Shown one piece after another: positions 18,894 through 28,481 of a stretch of DNA of 64,000 nucleotides. The notes under the pieces are model-generated. The model was not told the DNA's origin. It was given only the letters and a program-made list of their open reading frames with translations, and searched no databases. The DNA is from Listeria ivanovii subsp. ivanovii (GTDB taxonomy: Bacteria > Bacillota > Bacilli > Lactobacillales > Listeriaceae): NCBI RefSeq assembly GCF_900187025.1, contig NZ_LT906478.1, positions 1,348,001-1,412,000 of the forward strand. The letters are read 5' to 3'. The translations under genes were made by a program, and so were the position numbers. Numbering within the stretch: the first letter of the stretch is position 1; each line of letters starts with the position of its first letter.

Positions 18894-19889
18894 ATGACTT
18901 TAAAAGAAGCAGGTTTAACAGAAGATAAATTATTAAAAATGTATGAAACGATGTTAATGGCTAGACGACTTGACGAACGTATGTGGCTACTCAATCGTTC
19001 TGGGAAAATCCCTTTTACGATTTCCGGACAAGGACAAGAAACGGCACAAATTGGCGCCGCGTTTGCTTTTGATTCAGAAAAAGATTATGCCTTACCATAT
19101 TACCGTGATTTAGCTGTTGTTTTAGCTTTTGGTATGACAGCAAAAGACATTATGCTATCTGCTTTTGCGAAAGCGGAGGATCCTAACTCAGGTGGTCGTC
19201 AAATGCCAGCGCACTTTGGTCAAAAGGCAAATCGTATTGTGACACAAAGTTCACCAGTAACAACACAGTTTCCACATGCTGCTGGTATAGGCCTTGCTGC
19301 AAAAATGGCCAACGATCCAGTCGCGATTTACGCTTCAACAGGAGAAGGTTCCTCTAACCAAGGAGATTTCCATGAAGGAATCAACTTTGCCTCTGTACAT
19401 AAGTTGCCGGTTGTTTTCGTCATTCATAACAATAAATACGCTATCTCTGTTCCAGCATCTAAACAATATGCAGCAGAAAAACTTTCGGACCGAGCAATTG
19501 GTTACGGAATTCCTGGCGAGCGTGTAGATGGAACCAATATGGGAGAAGTTTACGCTGCATTTAAACGCGCAGTTGATCGAGCAAGAAATGGGGAAGGTCC
19601 TACCTTAATCGAGACTGTTTCCTACCGTTTCACGCCTCACTCCTCTGATGACGACGACAGTAGCTACCGTTCAAAATCAGAAGTGGCTGAAGCAAAAGAA
19701 AAAGACCCATTGAAGATTTTTGAAAAAGAACTTGTTGATGAAGGCTATCTAACTGAAGAAAAAATTGCTGAAATCGAAAAGAACATTTCGAAAGAAGTAA
19801 ATGAAGCAACAGATTACGCGGAAAGTGCAGCATACGCAGAGCCAGAATCATCTTTACTTTATGTATACGATGAAGAAGCGAATAGCTGA
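18894..19889 (+). CDS. bkdAA: Branched-chain 2-oxoacid dehydrogenase E1 alpha
   Basis: A 331-residue thiamine-diphosphate subunit that decarboxylates the oxoacids of valine, leucine and isoleucine. The cofactor motif GEGSSNQGDFHEGINFAS and HNNKYAISVP are present, and the phosphorylation-loop region YRFTPHSSDDDDSSYR is family typical. AAAGGAGGAAC lies eight bases upstream. E1 beta follows 16 bases later. The product acyl-CoAs prime branched fatty-acid synthesis, important for cold growth in Listeria. Confidence 0.95.
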   Translation: MTLKEAGLTEDKLLKMYETMLMARRLDERMWLLNRSGKIPFTISGQGQETAQIGAAFAFDSEKDYALPYYRDLAVVLAFGMTAKDIMLSAFAKAEDPNSGGRQMPAHFGQKANRIVTQSSPVTTQFPHAAGIGLAAKMANDPVAIYASTGEGSSNQGDFHEGINFASVHKLPVVFVIHNNKYAISVPASKQYAAEKLSDRAIGYGIPGERVDGTNMGEVYAAFKRAVDRARNGEGPTLIETVSYRFTPHSSDDDDSSYRSKSEVAEAKEKDPLKIFEKELVDEGYLTEEKIAEIEKNISKEVNEATDYAESAAYAEPESSLLYVYDEEANS

Positions 19890-19905
19890 TTAGGAGGGAA
19901 TTTTA

Positions 19906-20889
19906 ATGCCAGTCATTTCATATATTGATGCAATAACCATGGCGCTTAAAGAAGAAATGGAGCGCGATGATAAAGTATTTATTTTAGGAGAAGATGTAGG
20001 GAAAAAAGGCGGTGTGTTTAAAGCGACGGCCGGTTTGTACGATGAATTTGGTGAAGATCGCGTGTTAGATACACCGCTTGCAGAGTCAGCAATTGCTGGA
20101 GTTGGGATCGGCGCAGCGATGTACGGATATCGTCCGGTTGCTGAAATGCAATTTGCTGATTTTATTATGCCAGCAGTGAACCAAATTATTTCCGAAGCAT
20201 CGAGAATTCGTTATCGCTCGAACAATGATTGGTCTTGTCCAATGGTTATTCGCGCACCTTTTGGCGGAGGGGTTCACGGAGCACTTTATCATTCTCAATC
20301 GGTCGAAAAAGTATTTTTTGGTCAACCAGGACTAAAAATTGTGGTTCCATCTTCCCCGTATGATGCGAAAGGACTTTTAAAAGCAGCAATTCGCGATAAT
20401 GATCCAGTTCTTTTCTTTGAACATAAACGAGCTTATCGCTTACTCAAAGGAGAAGTTCCGGAAACCGATTATATTGTTCCAATCGGTGAAGCAAATGTAG
20501 TTCGTGAAGGCGATGATATTACCGTTATTACTTACGGTCTAGCTGTCCAATTTGCACAACAAGCGGCTGAAAGACTAGCTAGTGAAGGTGTAGAAGCGCA
20601 TATTCTTGATTTACGTACTATCTATCCACTAGATCAAGAAGCAATTATCGAAGCAACAAAGAAAACTGGGAAAGTCCTTCTTGTGACAGAAGACAACAAA
20701 CAAGGTAGTATTATTAGCGAAGTGGCGGCAATTATTTCAGAGCATTGCTTATTCGATTTAGATGCGCCGATAGCAAGACTTGCTGGACCAGATACCCCGG
20801 CTATGCCGTTTGCTCCAACAATGGAAAAACATTTTATGATTAATCCAGATAAAGTTGCAGATGCAATGAAAGAATTAGCGGAATTTTAG
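19906..20889 (+). CDS. bkdAB: Branched-chain 2-oxoacid dehydrogenase E1 beta
   Basis: A 327-residue partner of BkdAA. The N-terminal pyrimidine-binding transketolase domain (FILGEDVGKKGGVFKATAGL; DTPLAESAIAGVGIGAAM) is followed by the C-terminal transketolase domain (EDDITVITYGLAVQ region; VLLVTEDNKQGSIISEVAA). Length and motifs are complete. TAGGAGGG precedes ATG. Confidence 0.95.
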   Translation: MPVISYIDAITMALKEEMERDDKVFILGEDVGKKGGVFKATAGLYDEFGEDRVLDTPLAESAIAGVGIGAAMYGYRPVAEMQFADFIMPAVNQIISEASRIRYRSNNDWSCPMVIRAPFGGGVHGALYHSQSVEKVFFGQPGLKIVVPSSPYDAKGLLKAAIRDNDPVLFFEHKRAYRLLKGEVPETDYIVPIGEANVVREGDDITVITYGLAVQFAQQAAERLASEGVEAHILDLRTIYPLDQEAIIEATKKTGKVLLVTEDNKQGSIISEVAAIISEHCLFDLDAPIARLAGPDTPAMPFAPTMEKHFMINPDKVADAMKELAEF

Positions 20890-20919
20890 ACCCGTTTTAA
20901 ACAAAAGGAGTGAAGACCC

Positions 20920-22164
20920 GTGGCAGTTGAAAAAATCACCATGCCCAAGTTAGGGGAAAGTGTAACAGAAGGAACCATTAGTTCATGGTTAGTCAAACCC
21001 GGTGATACAGTAGAGAAGTATGATGCTATCGCAGAAGTTTTAACCGATAAAGTAACTGCTGAAATCCCGTCTTCTTTTAGCGGAACCATTAAAGAAATTT
21101 TGGCGGAAGAAGAGGAAACACTAGAAGTTGGCGAAGTAATTTGTACAATTGAAACAGCAAAAGCAGAAAGTGCGGAAGTTGAAACGGAAGAGCAAGCATC
21201 AGAAGTACCTAAAGAAAAAAATGAATCAGCAAAACAAGTGACATTAGCTGAGGTGCCGGCAAGTGGAAGATTTTCCCCTGCTGTACTTCGAATCGCTGGT
21301 GAAAACAATATCGATTTAAATACCATTCAAGGGACAGGTAAAGGTGGTCGGATTACTAGAAAAGACTTACTTCAAGTAATGGAAAATGGCCCAGCAACTT
21401 CAAAACCAGAACAACCATTAAAACGCGAATCAGAAAAATCATCGGCACCAGTTCAAACATCAGCAGGTGATAAAGAAATTCCAATTAATGGCGTTAGAAA
21501 AGCAATTGCTAAACATATGAGTATCAGCAAACAAGAAATTCCGCATGCGTGGATGATGGTTGAAGCAGATGCAACAAGTCTGGTTCGCTATCGTAATTCC
21601 GTCAAAGATAGTTTTAAAAAAGAAGAAGGTTATTCATTAACTTATTTCTCCTTTTTTATCAAAGCCGTAGCGCAAGCATTAAAAGAGTTTCCACAGCTTA
21701 ATAGTACATGGGCGGGAGATAAGATTATTGAGCACGGAAATGTTAATATTTCGATTGCCATTGCAGCAGGAGATTTACTCTATGTTCCAGTAATCAAAAA
21801 CGCAGATGAGAAGTCCGTTAAAGGTATTGCACGTGAAATTAGTGAACTTGCTTCAAAAGCGCGTAGTGGCAAACTAGCGCAAGCTGATATGGAAGGTGGT
21901 ACATTTACCGTTAATAGTACTGGTTCCTTTGGTTCGGTACAATCAATGGGAATTATTAACCATCCACAAGCTGCAATTCTTCAAGTGGAATCTATCGTTA
22001 AGCGTCCAGTGATAGTGGATGACATGATTGCCGTTCGTGACATGGTTAATTTGTGTCTATCGATTGATCACCGCATTCTGGATGGTTTACTTGCTGGTAA
22101 ATTCTTACAAGCCATTAAATCCACTGTAGAAAAAATTTCTAAAGAAAACACAGCGCTATATTAA
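20920..22164 (+). CDS. bkdB: Branched-chain 2-oxoacid dehydrogenase E2 (lipoamide acyltransferase)
   Basis: A 414-residue core enzyme that transfers the branched acyl group to CoA. Domains in order: lipoyl domain (residues 1-78) with the lipoylated lysine in VLTDKVTAEIPS; an acidic linker; peripheral-subunit-binding domain (about 108-145, SPAVLRIAGENNIDLNTI); second linker; catalytic domain from about 185 with the active-site motif SIDHRILDG. GTG start after AAAGGAG. Last gene of the operon. The SbrA promoter begins four bases after its stop. Confidence 0.95.
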   Translation: MAVEKITMPKLGESVTEGTISSWLVKPGDTVEKYDAIAEVLTDKVTAEIPSSFSGTIKEILAEEEETLEVGEVICTIETAKAESAEVETEEQASEVPKEKNESAKQVTLAEVPASGRFSPAVLRIAGENNIDLNTIQGTGKGGRITRKDLLQVMENGPATSKPEQPLKRESEKSSAPVQTSAGDKEIPINGVRKAIAKHMSISKQEIPHAWMMVEADATSLVRYRNSVKDSFKKEEGYSLTYFSFFIKAVAQALKEFPQLNSTWAGDKIIEHGNVNISIAIAAGDLLYVPVIKNADEKSVKGIAREISELASKARSGKLAQADMEGGTFTVNSTGSFGSVQSMGIINHPQAAILQVESIVKRPVIVDDMIAVRDMVNLCLSIDHRILDGLLAGKFLQAIKSTVEKISKENTALY

Positions 22165-22168
22165 ATAT

Positions 22169-22193
22169 GTTTTAATCTAGTTTTAGCGGGTAT
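22169..22193 (+). promoter_or_regulatory. SigB promoter of SbrA
   Basis: GTTTTA (22169-22174) and GGGTAT (22188-22193) with a 13-base spacer match the general-stress SigB consensus (GTTT, 12-15 bases, GGGWAT). Transcription would start at about 22200-22202. Confidence 0.85.
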
Positions 22194-22200
22194 TGTTTAG

Positions 22201-22270
22201 TACATCTAGATCCATACCCCTAAACTCCCTAGATGTCTTGGGTAGTGCTCTCGGGTGCTGCTCTTTTTTT
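22201..22270 (+). ncRNA. sbrA: SigB-dependent small RNA SbrA (Rli11)
   Basis: The transcript predicted from the SigB promoter and the terminator is about 70 bases, the reported size of SbrA, known from Listeria monocytogenes in this same gap after bkdB. Its 5' part forms ACATCTAG (22202-22209) with CTAGATGT (22229-22236). The loop contains TACCC (22215-22219), which could pair with GGGTA (22240-22244) in the terminator arm. No convincing open reading frame is present. The targets are not evident from the sequence. Confidence 0.85.
22240..22270 (+). terminator. Terminator of SbrA and of the bkd operon
   Basis: GGGTAGTGC (22240-22248) pairs with GTGCTGCTC (22255-22263) over nine positions if G-U pairs are allowed, followed by seven T. 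As DNA it does not look symmetric because several pairs are G-U, so it works only in the plus-strand RNA. Confidence 0.75.
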
Positions 22271-22281
22271 GGAAAAAAAGT

Positions 22282-22310
22282 AAAAAAAATCTGAACCAAT
22301 TTTGGCTCAG
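22282..22310 (-). terminator. Terminator of rli42
   Basis: On the minus strand CTGAGCCAA pairs with TTGGTTCAG (22291-22310, one G-U), followed by eight T with one A (22282-22290). It ends the Rli42 transcript 12 bases past the Prli42 stop codon. Confidence 0.85.
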
Positions 22311-22321
22311 ACGGAGAATTT

Positions 22322-22417
22322 TTATAGAAACATTAAAACCCCAGTTAAAACACTAGATAACACAATCGCGATTAACATTAAAATAACGACAACGCGAACT
22401 ACTTTTTTATTAGTCAT
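22322..22417 (-). CDS. prli42: Stressosome membrane miniprotein Prli42
   Basis: A 31-codon frame from ATG at 22415-22417 to TAA at 22322-22324. AGAGGAG lies 12 bases upstream. The peptide has a basic N-terminus (MTNKKVVR) with Arg8, then one hydrophobic helix from residue 6 to the end. It matches Prli42 of Listeria monocytogenes, reported as a membrane anchor for the stressosome protein RsbR1 and needed for SigB activation under oxidative stress; Arg8 is the residue reported as important for that contact. It is too short for usual gene finders. Confidence 0.92.
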   Translation of the reverse strand: MTNKKVVRVVVILMLIAIVLSSVLTGVLMFL

Positions 22418-22457
22418 TGTGGAAGAAAACTCCTCTCATAAAGCATTTCTTAAATAT

Positions 22458-22486
22458 ATCTTACTGATAATCATCAAAAATTTCAA
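22458..22486 (-). promoter_or_regulatory. SigA promoter of rli42
   Basis: On the minus strand TTGAAA (22481-22486) and TAAGAT (22458-22463) are 17 bases apart. It is back-to-back with the start of the plus-strand peptidase gene, about 50 bases away. Confidence 0.8.
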
Positions 22487-22536
22487 GTGATTTTTGTATT
22501 TTTTACTCAAAAAGAAAGAATATAGGTGAATAACTT

Positions 22537-23631
22537 ATGACGACCAACGTGAAAAAATATTTTATGGAACTAATTCAAATCCCCTCAATCTCTGGAAAGG
22601 AAGCAGCTATTTTAGCATACATAGAAAATCATTTGATAGAACGAGATGTGGAGTATCATTTAGATGAAAAATATGGCTTAATTGCTCGAATTCCTGCTAC
22701 AGCAGAAAAATTCCCAACAATCTTTTTCTGTAGCCATGTTGACACACATCCAAGTGCAGAAAAACCGATTGTCCATATAGATGAAGGGAAAATTAGGACG
22801 GAAAATTCCGCTTCATTAGGAGCAGATGATAAAACTGCTGTGGCCGCAATGTTAGCAGCGATAGATTATTTTAGTTTGGTAAAAACTATGCATGGAACAA
22901 TTGAATTTATCTTTACTACCAAAGAAGAATTAGGAATGCTGGGTATGCGGTTATTCCCTGACGAAAAAATTACAGCAGGTTATGGTTATTGCTTAGATGC
23001 TCCAGGTAAAGTTGGTAATTATCAAGCACAAGCAAATACGTTAGTGGCAATCAATTTTACAATTTCTAGTTCGGACGCCACTCAAATGTCTCCGATTTCT
23101 GTTGCAAGAATGGCACTTCATGCAACAAAGCCAGGCCGAATTGATCGAGAAAATCACTGGGAAATTCAGTCCTTTTCTGGTGGAATCAATGATAATAATC
23201 AGCAAGATGCTAAGCTGGAAATTACCTTTACATCAGATGCTAATTATCAAAAAGCATTAGGGCATATTCAAACAATAGAAGAACGATTTAGTCAAATTTG
23301 CGAAAAATATGCTGCTAGCCTGTCCTATGAAACCCACTTGATTTACGAAGGTTATCATCTTCAGCAAAAACACCCGCTCCTGAATATTCTTCAAAAAGCT
23401 ACTGAAAAACAAGGTTTAGAAATGCAAAAAATCAATCTAGAAGGCGGTACAGATGCGAATATTCTAAATGAAAAGGGAATTCCGACGATGTTACTTTCTG
23501 CTGGATACGAACATGCACATACAGAAAACGAGTATGTATTTGTAGAACAGTTAGAAAACCTCGCACGGCTGGTAATAAATTTGGCCGAATCCGCTAAAAA
23601 CGAAAGAATTTTACTTCGAAAGATAAATTAA
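22537..23631 (+). CDS. M20 family peptidase, PepT-like
   Basis: A 364-residue zinc aminopeptidase/carboxypeptidase-family protein resembling tripeptidase T. Metal and catalytic motifs are in order: CSHVDTHPS (first ligand and catalytic aspartate), [14 protein letters not shown] (bridging aspartate), [11 protein letters not shown] (catalytic glutamate pair), [15 protein letters not shown] and the C-terminal histidine in [12 protein letters not shown] dimerisation domain lies between about residues 170 and 275. AGGTGAATAACTT precedes ATG. Likely cytoplasmic peptide degradation; exact substrate not readable. Confidence 0.85.
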   Translation: MTTNVKKYFMELIQIPSISGKEAAILAYIENHLIERDVEYHLDEKYGLIARIPATAEKFPTIFFCSHVDTHPSAEKPIVHIDEGKIRTENSASLGADDKTAVAAMLAAIDYFSLVKTMHGTIEFIFTTKEELGMLGMRLFPDEKITAGYGYCLDAPGKVGNYQAQANTLVAINFTISSSDATQMSPISVARMALHATKPGRIDRENHWEIQSFSGGINDNNQQDAKLEITFTSDANYQKALGHIQTIEERFSQICEKYAASLSYETHLIYEGYHLQQKHPLLNILQKATEKQGLEMQKINLEGGTDANILNEKGIPTMLLSAGYEHAHTENEYVFVEQLENLARLVINLAESAKNERILLRKIN

Positions 23632-23663
23632 TGAAAAAAAGTCGAATAATTCGGATTGATTCA

Positions 23664-23692
23664 TTGTCCAAGAGGCAATTCTTTGATATAGT
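23664..23692 (+). promoter_or_regulatory. SigA promoter of gnd
   Basis: TTGTCC (23664-23669) and TATAGT (23687-23692) are 17 bases apart, 83 bases before the gnd start. Confidence 0.65.
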
Positions 23693-23775
23693 AAATGATG
23701 TTGATACTTTTATGTGTCATGTTGAAGTAAGACAGATTTTTCTGCCTTAATAAACCAGAAAGGAAGAAGTGCAAA

Positions 23776-25194
23776 ATGGCAAAACAAGAAATTGGCGTTA
23801 TAGGAATGGGCGTTATGGGTCGTAACTTGGCTCTAAATATCGAAAGCCGTGGTCATACAGTATCTATCTTTAACCGCTCTACTGAAAAAACTAAGGCTGT
23901 AATGGAAGAAAATGCGGACAAAAAATTAGTACCAACTTATAGTTTAGAGGAATTTGTCGAATCTCTTGAAGTACCACGCCGTATTCTTATTATGGTAAAA
24001 GCTGGCGATGCTACAGATATGATGATTGAAGCAGTTAAACCTTTCTTAAATGAAGGAGATATTTTAATTGATGGCGGGAATGCATTCTTTAAAGACACGA
24101 TTCGTCGCAATAAAGAATTAAGTGAAGAAGGATTTAACTTTATTGGAACTGGTGTATCAGGCGGAGAAGAAGGTGCATTAAAAGGTCCTTCTATTATGCC
24201 AGGTGGACAACGTAAAGCTTACGACCTTGTAGCTCCAATTTTACGTGAAATCGCTGCCGTAGCAGACGGGGAACCTTGTGTGACTTATATTGGTCCAGAT
24301 GGTGCCGGACATTACGTTAAAATGGTGCATAATGGTATCGAATACGGAGATATGCAATTAATCGCAGAAGCCTACACAATTTTGAAAGAAATTGGTGGAC
24401 TTAATCACGAGGAACTTGCAGACGTATTTGAAGAATGGAATAACGGCGAATTGGATAGTTATTTAATCGAGATTACTAAAAACATTCTAAAAGTAAAAGA
24501 TGAAGAAACTGGCAAACCAATTGTCGATGTCATTCTAGATAAAGCTGGCCAAAAAGGAACTGGGAAATGGACTAGCCAAAGCGCTCTTGACTTAGGTGTG
24601 CCCCTTTCCTTAATTACAGAATCTGTATTTGCACGTTATATTTCTGCATTAAAAGAAGAGCGTGTCTATGCGAGCACTGTTTTAAACGGTCCATCTAACT
24701 ATCATTTTGAAGGCGATAAGAAAGAGTTTGTGGAATCTGTTCGTCGTGCACTTTATTTCAGTAAAATTGCCTCTTATGCACAAGGTTTTGCTCAAATGAG
24801 AGCTGCAAGCGAAGAATATAACTGGGATTTACAATACGGCGAAATTGCGAAAATTTTCCGTGCTGGTTGTATTATCCGCGCTCGCTTCTTACAAAAAATT
24901 ACAGATGCTTATAACCAAGATAAAAATCTTAAAAACTTACTACTCGATCCTTATTTCAAAGATATCGCACACAACTACCAAGGAGACCTTCGTACAGTTG
25001 TAGCAGAAGCGGTAAAAGCTGGAATTCCAGTGCCAACATTCACTGCAGCAATTAGCTACTATGATAGCTATCGTTCCGAAGTATTGTCTGCGAATCTCAT
25101 TCAAGCGCAACGTGATTACTTTGGAGCGCATACGTATGAAAGAATCGACAAACCAGGCGTATTTCATACAGAATGGCCTCAAGTAGAAGAATAA
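23776..25194 (+). CDS. gnd: 6-phosphogluconate dehydrogenase, decarboxylating
   Basis: A 472-residue oxidative pentose-phosphate enzyme making ribulose-5-phosphate, CO2 and NADPH. The N-terminal Rossmann loop [18 protein letters not shown], substrate motifs [10 protein letters not shown] and [21 protein letters not shown], and catalytic [15 protein letters not shown] are visible, as is the helical C-terminal domain with the NADP-contacting tail. Monocistronic between its own promoter and the terminator at 25206. Confidence 0.98.
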   Translation: MAKQEIGVIGMGVMGRNLALNIESRGHTVSIFNRSTEKTKAVMEENADKKLVPTYSLEEFVESLEVPRRILIMVKAGDATDMMIEAVKPFLNEGDILIDGGNAFFKDTIRRNKELSEEGFNFIGTGVSGGEEGALKGPSIMPGGQRKAYDLVAPILREIAAVADGEPCVTYIGPDGAGHYVKMVHNGIEYGDMQLIAEAYTILKEIGGLNHEELADVFEEWNNGELDSYLIEITKNILKVKDEETGKPIVDVILDKAGQKGTGKWTSQSALDLGVPLSLITESVFARYISALKEERVYASTVLNGPSNYHFEGDKKEFVESVRRALYFSKIASYAQGFAQMRAASEEYNWDLQYGEIAKIFRAGCIIRARFLQKITDAYNQDKNLKNLLLDPYFKDIAHNYQGDLRTVVAEAVKAGIPVPTFTAAISYYDSYRSEVLSANLIQAQRDYFGAHTYERIDKPGVFHTEWPQVEE

Positions 25195-25205
25195 GTTTTC
25201 AAAAT

Positions 25206-25238
25206 GGCACTCACCCTTCATTGGTGGGTGTCTTTTTT
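25206..25238 (+). terminator. Terminator after gnd
   Basis: GGCACTCACC (25206-25215) pairs with GGTGGGTGTC (25223-25232), two G-U pairs, followed by six T. Confidence 0.88.
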
Positions 25239-25312
25239 ATGAGATTTCTATGAATAAATCATGGTAAAGTGCTAAAAAATGCAGGAAATATCTATTTATA
25301 GGCTGTTATTAG

Positions 25313-25340
25313 TTGTTTTTGAGTCAAAGTTCGTTACAAT
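25313..25340 (+). promoter_or_regulatory. Promoter of lisRK
   Basis: TTGTTT (25313-25318) and TACAAT (25335-25340), spacer 16 bases. Confidence 0.6.
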
Positions 25341-25386
25341 AGTAATAGGAATATAGTGTAATGACCGAAAGAGAGGGTTAGGCCAA

Positions 25387-26067
25387 ATGAATAGAATATT
25401 AATCGTAGAAGATGAAAAAAACTTAGCACGCTTTATTGAGCTAGAATTACAACACGAAAATTATGAAACTGCGGTCGCAAATGATGGACGCGCGGGGCTC
25501 GAACTCGCATTAAATGAAGAATGGGATGCTATTTTACTAGATTTAATGTTGCCACATCTAAACGGAGTGGAAGTATGCCGTCGCGTTCGTCAAGTAAAAC
25601 AAACACCTATCATTATGATAACAGCTCGTGATTCTGTCATTGACCGTGTATCAGGACTCGATCATGGAGCAGATGATTATATCGTTAAACCATTTGCAAT
25701 TGAAGAATTACTTGCACGTCTTCGTTCACTTTTACGCCGCGTGGAAAATGCGGAACAATCTGCTAAACAAACAACACTTCAATACAGAAATCTTATTGTT
25801 GAAAAAGAAAATCGAATTGTAAAACGTGATGAAGAAATTATTGATTTAACGAAACGAGAATACGAACTTTTACTTACTTTAATGGAAAATGTGAATATTG
25901 TTCTGACTCGAGAAGTTTTACTGAATAAAGTATGGGGTTATGAAACGGAAGTAGAAACCAATGTAGTGGATGTATATGTTCGTTATTTGCGAAATAAAAT
26001 TGATCATCCTGATGAAGAGAGCTACATTCAAACCGTTCGTGGGACAGGGTATGTGATGCGTACATGA
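25387..26067 (+). CDS. lisR: Response regulator LisR
   Basis: A 226-residue OmpR-family regulator. The receiver domain (1-118) has the acidic pair in VEDEKN, phospho-aspartate in LLDLMLP, and lysine in IVKPFAIEELL; the winged-helix DNA-binding domain follows (about 130-225, LTKREYELLLTLMENVN, VRTVRGTGYVMRT type end). LisRK of Listeria monocytogenes responds to ethanol, acid, osmotic and cell-envelope stress and controls genes including the small RNAs LhrC. It overlaps lisK by four bases. Confidence 0.96.
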   Translation: MNRILIVEDEKNLARFIELELQHENYETAVANDGRAGLELALNEEWDAILLDLMLPHLNGVEVCRRVRQVKQTPIIMITARDSVIDRVSGLDHGADDYIVKPFAIEELLARLRSLLRRVENAEQSAKQTTLQYRNLIVEKENRIVKRDEEIIDLTKREYELLLTLMENVNIVLTREVLLNKVWGYETEVETNVVDVYVRYLRNKIDHPDEESYIQTVRGTGYVMRT

Positions 26068-27515
26068 CAACAAGCCCATTCTCCTTAAAAAGTCGCTCTT
26101 TGAAATTTAAATGGACTTTTGGAGCTAGTGCAGCCATTTTTCTAACTTTTTTCTTATTTTCCTATGCGATTTACCAAGGAATTGGGCAAATGCTGCTAAA
26201 TGAAGAGGAACCAGAAGTAAAAGAGCTGCTTCTAGCGACCACAAGTACGTTAACAAATCAAGACTTAACCGACAATGAAGAAATCAAATATCTCTTTAAT
26301 AATGATAAAACAGTCAACCGAAAACTCCAAGACCAAGTAATTAATCTGTATGATAAAGATGGCCATTTTATTAATAAATATTATTTTTCAAGAAATCAAG
26401 ATATTACAAGTATCGATTTTTCACAGTATTTTGTTAGTGGGACTGATAAATTCATTATGAACAAACCAACGATAGATGGGCAGAAGATGATGACTGCACA
26501 AATGCCAATCGTCGGGGATGACAATACGACGGTGATTGGTTACGCGCAGGTAGTTAATCCACTTACCTCTTATAATCGAATGATGGACCGTTTGCTTGTG
26601 ACGATGATCCTTCTCGGAGCAGTTGCGCTCTTTATTAGTGGGATGCTAGGTTATCTACTTGCGCAAAACTTTTTAAATCCGCTGACAAAATTAGCCCGCT
26701 CGATGAATGATATACGAAAAAATGGTTTTCAAAAACGAATTGAGACAAAAACGAATTCTCGTGATGAAATCGGTGAACTGACGGTTGTCTTTAATGATAT
26801 GATGACAAGGATTGAAACGAGTTTTGAACAACAAAAACAATTTGTGGAAGATGCTTCTCATGAGTTGCGGACTCCAGTTCAAATTATGGAAGGTCATTTG
26901 AAACTTCTCACTCGTTGGGGAAAAGATGATCCAGAAGTGCTGGATGAATCATTGAATGCTTCGTTAACTGAATTAGAACGCATGAAAAAACTAGTACAAG
27001 AGATGCTTGACTTATCAAGAGCCGAGCAAATTTCACAAACTAAAGAACTGCAAATAACAGATGTTAATGCGGTAGTAGAGCAAGTTAGACGTAATTTTGA
27101 AGTGATGTATGAAAATTTTACTTTTGAATTAAAAGAGGATGACACTGATTTACGTGCGCTTATCCAACATAATCATTTAGAACAAATTTTAATAATTATT
27201 ATGGATAATGCAGTGAAATACTCTGGTGATGGTACAGAAGTAGATATGCATGTGTATAAGGAACAAAATCAAATTCATATCGATGTCCATGATTACGGTG
27301 AAGGTATCTCTCAGGAAGAAATTGATAAAATCTTTCATCGTTTCTATCGGGTTGATAAAGCCAGAAGCCGTGAAAAGGGTGGTAATGGCTTAGGCCTGGC
27401 GATTGCTAAACAATTGGTTGAGGGATATCTTGGAACGATTACAGCTGTTAGTGAGCCTGATAAGGGCACTACCATAAAAATCACTTTGCCATACATTGAG
27501 CCAAAATCGAAATAA
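26064..27515 (+). CDS. lisK: Sensor histidine kinase LisK
   Basis: A 483-residue membrane kinase. It has two transmembrane helices (about 15-37 and 172-195) with an extracellular sensor loop of about 135 residues, a HAMP domain (about 195-248), HisKA with the phospho-acceptor in DASHELRTPVQIMEGHL, and HATPase_c with DNAVKYSG, DYGEGIS and GGNGLGLAIAKQLVEG. The start overlaps the lisR stop by ATGA coupling. Together with LisR it forms the envelope-stress pair. Confidence 0.96.
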   Translation: MTTSPFSLKSRSLKFKWTFGASAAIFLTFFLFSYAIYQGIGQMLLNEEEPEVKELLLATTSTLTNQDLTDNEEIKYLFNNDKTVNRKLQDQVINLYDKDGHFINKYYFSRNQDITSIDFSQYFVSGTDKFIMNKPTIDGQKMMTAQMPIVGDDNTTVIGYAQVVNPLTSYNRMMDRLLVTMILLGAVALFISGMLGYLLAQNFLNPLTKLARSMNDIRKNGFQKRIETKTNSRDEIGELTVVFNDMMTRIETSFEQQKQFVEDASHELRTPVQIMEGHLKLLTRWGKDDPEVLDESLNASLTELERMKKLVQEMLDLSRAEQISQTKELQITDVNAVVEQVRRNFEVMYENFTFELKEDDTDLRALIQHNHLEQILIIIMDNAVKYSGDGTEVDMHVYKEQNQIHIDVHDYGEGISQEEIDKIFHRFYRVDKARSREKGGNGLGLAIAKQLVEGYLGTITAVSEPDKGTTIKITLPYIEPKSK

Positions 27516-27568
27516 CAAAAATAAGCCTTCGAAATTATATGGAGGGCCTGTTTTTGGAACAATGTAGA

Positions 27569-27615
27569 AAAAAGCATCCGAAAACCTAGACTAATCTAAG
27601 TTTCGGATGCTTTTT
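27569..27615. terminator. Bidirectional terminator between lisK and yidC
   Basis: A perfect 15-base-pair inverted repeat: AAAAAGCATCCGAAA (27569-27583) and TTTCGGATGCTTTTT (27601-27615). A- and T-runs on both sides let it stop transcription in both directions. A second weak stem, GCCTTC/GAGGGC followed by TGTTTTT, lies upstream at about 27530-27557. Confidence 0.92.
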
Positions 27616-27626
27616 AAGTTGGATTT

Positions 27627-28454
27627 TTATTTTTCTTTATTTTGTTCTTCTACAATTTCTTCAAACTCTTTTTCTTCTTGTTCCATCATTTTAACTTCTG
27701 GGTGTTTATTCATATATAATTTTTTCGTTAATAATGTTTGTCCTGCTAAGAAGAGACCACCGACTGCCCAGTATAGAGCAAGTGCGGATGGAGCTGTGAA
27801 TGATACAAATAAAATCATAATTGGTGACATGAGACCGATTATTTTCATTTGTTTCTTTTGTTCTGGAGAATAGCCAATCATCGAAACAAAGTATTGTGCC
27901 AAGTAGACAAGTCCAGCGATAATGGCTAGAACCATATCTGGATCACCTAAGTTAAACCATAAGAAAGTGTGGCTGGCGATTTCGGATGAACCACGAATCG
28001 CATAATAGAAAGCCATTAAGATGGGCATTTGAATTAGTAAAGGTAAGCAACCCATTTGCATTGGATTAATATTATACTTAGAATAAACGGCCATCATTTC
28101 TTGTTGGATTTTTGCTTGTTCTTCTTTTGATGTTGCTCGTTTCAAACGAGCTTGAATTTCGTCAATTTCTGGTTTTGCTACAGCCATTTTGGATTGCATA
28201 CCCATTTGCGCTTTTGCTGTACGCAAGTTGAGTGGCATAATAAGCGCGCGAATTAGTAACGTTGTAATAATAATCGCAACACCATAATTACCGCCCACAA
28301 ACTTTGCAACAAACATAATAAAACTCGTAAATGGTTGAATCAAATAAGTGCTAAAAAAACCATCTGTATTTTGTGAAGGGTCCAAGCTACAACCAGTAAG
28401 TAATAGCAATGCACCGAGTAATACGCTAATTAGAATAATATTTTTCTTTTTCAA
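27627..28454 (-). CDS. yidC: Membrane protein insertase YidC/SpoIIIJ (OxaA)
   Basis: A 275-residue lipoprotein insertase with signal peptide and lipobox LLTGC (cysteine at residue 22), then five transmembrane segments typical of the Oxa1 family. The conserved arginine in the first core helix ([12 protein letters not shown]), the cytoplasmic hairpin ([18 protein letters not shown]) and [17 protein letters not shown] are visible. It inserts membrane proteins with or without SecYEG. Start TTG, 10 bases after TAGGAGG. It lies downstream of the orphan small protein gene, probably cotranscribed. Confidence 0.94.
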   Translation of the reverse strand: MKKKNIILISVLLGALLLLTGCSLDPSQNTDGFFSTYLIQPFTSFIMFVAKFVGGNYGVAIIITTLLIRALIMPLNLRTAKAQMGMQSKMAVAKPEIDEIQARLKRATSKEEQAKIQQEMMAVYSKYNINPMQMGCLPLLIQMPILMAFYYAIRGSSEIASHTFLWFNLGDPDMVLAIIAGLVYLAQYFVSMIGYSPEQKKQMKIIGLMSPIMILFVSFTAPSALALYWAVGGLFLAGQTLLTKKLYMNKHPEVKMMEQEEKEFEEIVEEQNKEK

Positions 28455-28481
28455 TGTTTCATTTTCCTCCTAAATGGTAAA

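Larger units (their letters stand above)
22282..22451 (-). ncRNA. rli42: Rli42 transcript (mRNA of Prli42)
   Basis: Start predicted seven bases after the -10 at 22458-22463, end at the terminator, giving about 170 bases. It was first catalogued as a small RNA of Listeria between bkdB and the following peptidase gene. The sequence shows that it is really a short mRNA for a 31-residue membrane peptide. It converges on SbrA without overlap. Confidence 0.75.
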
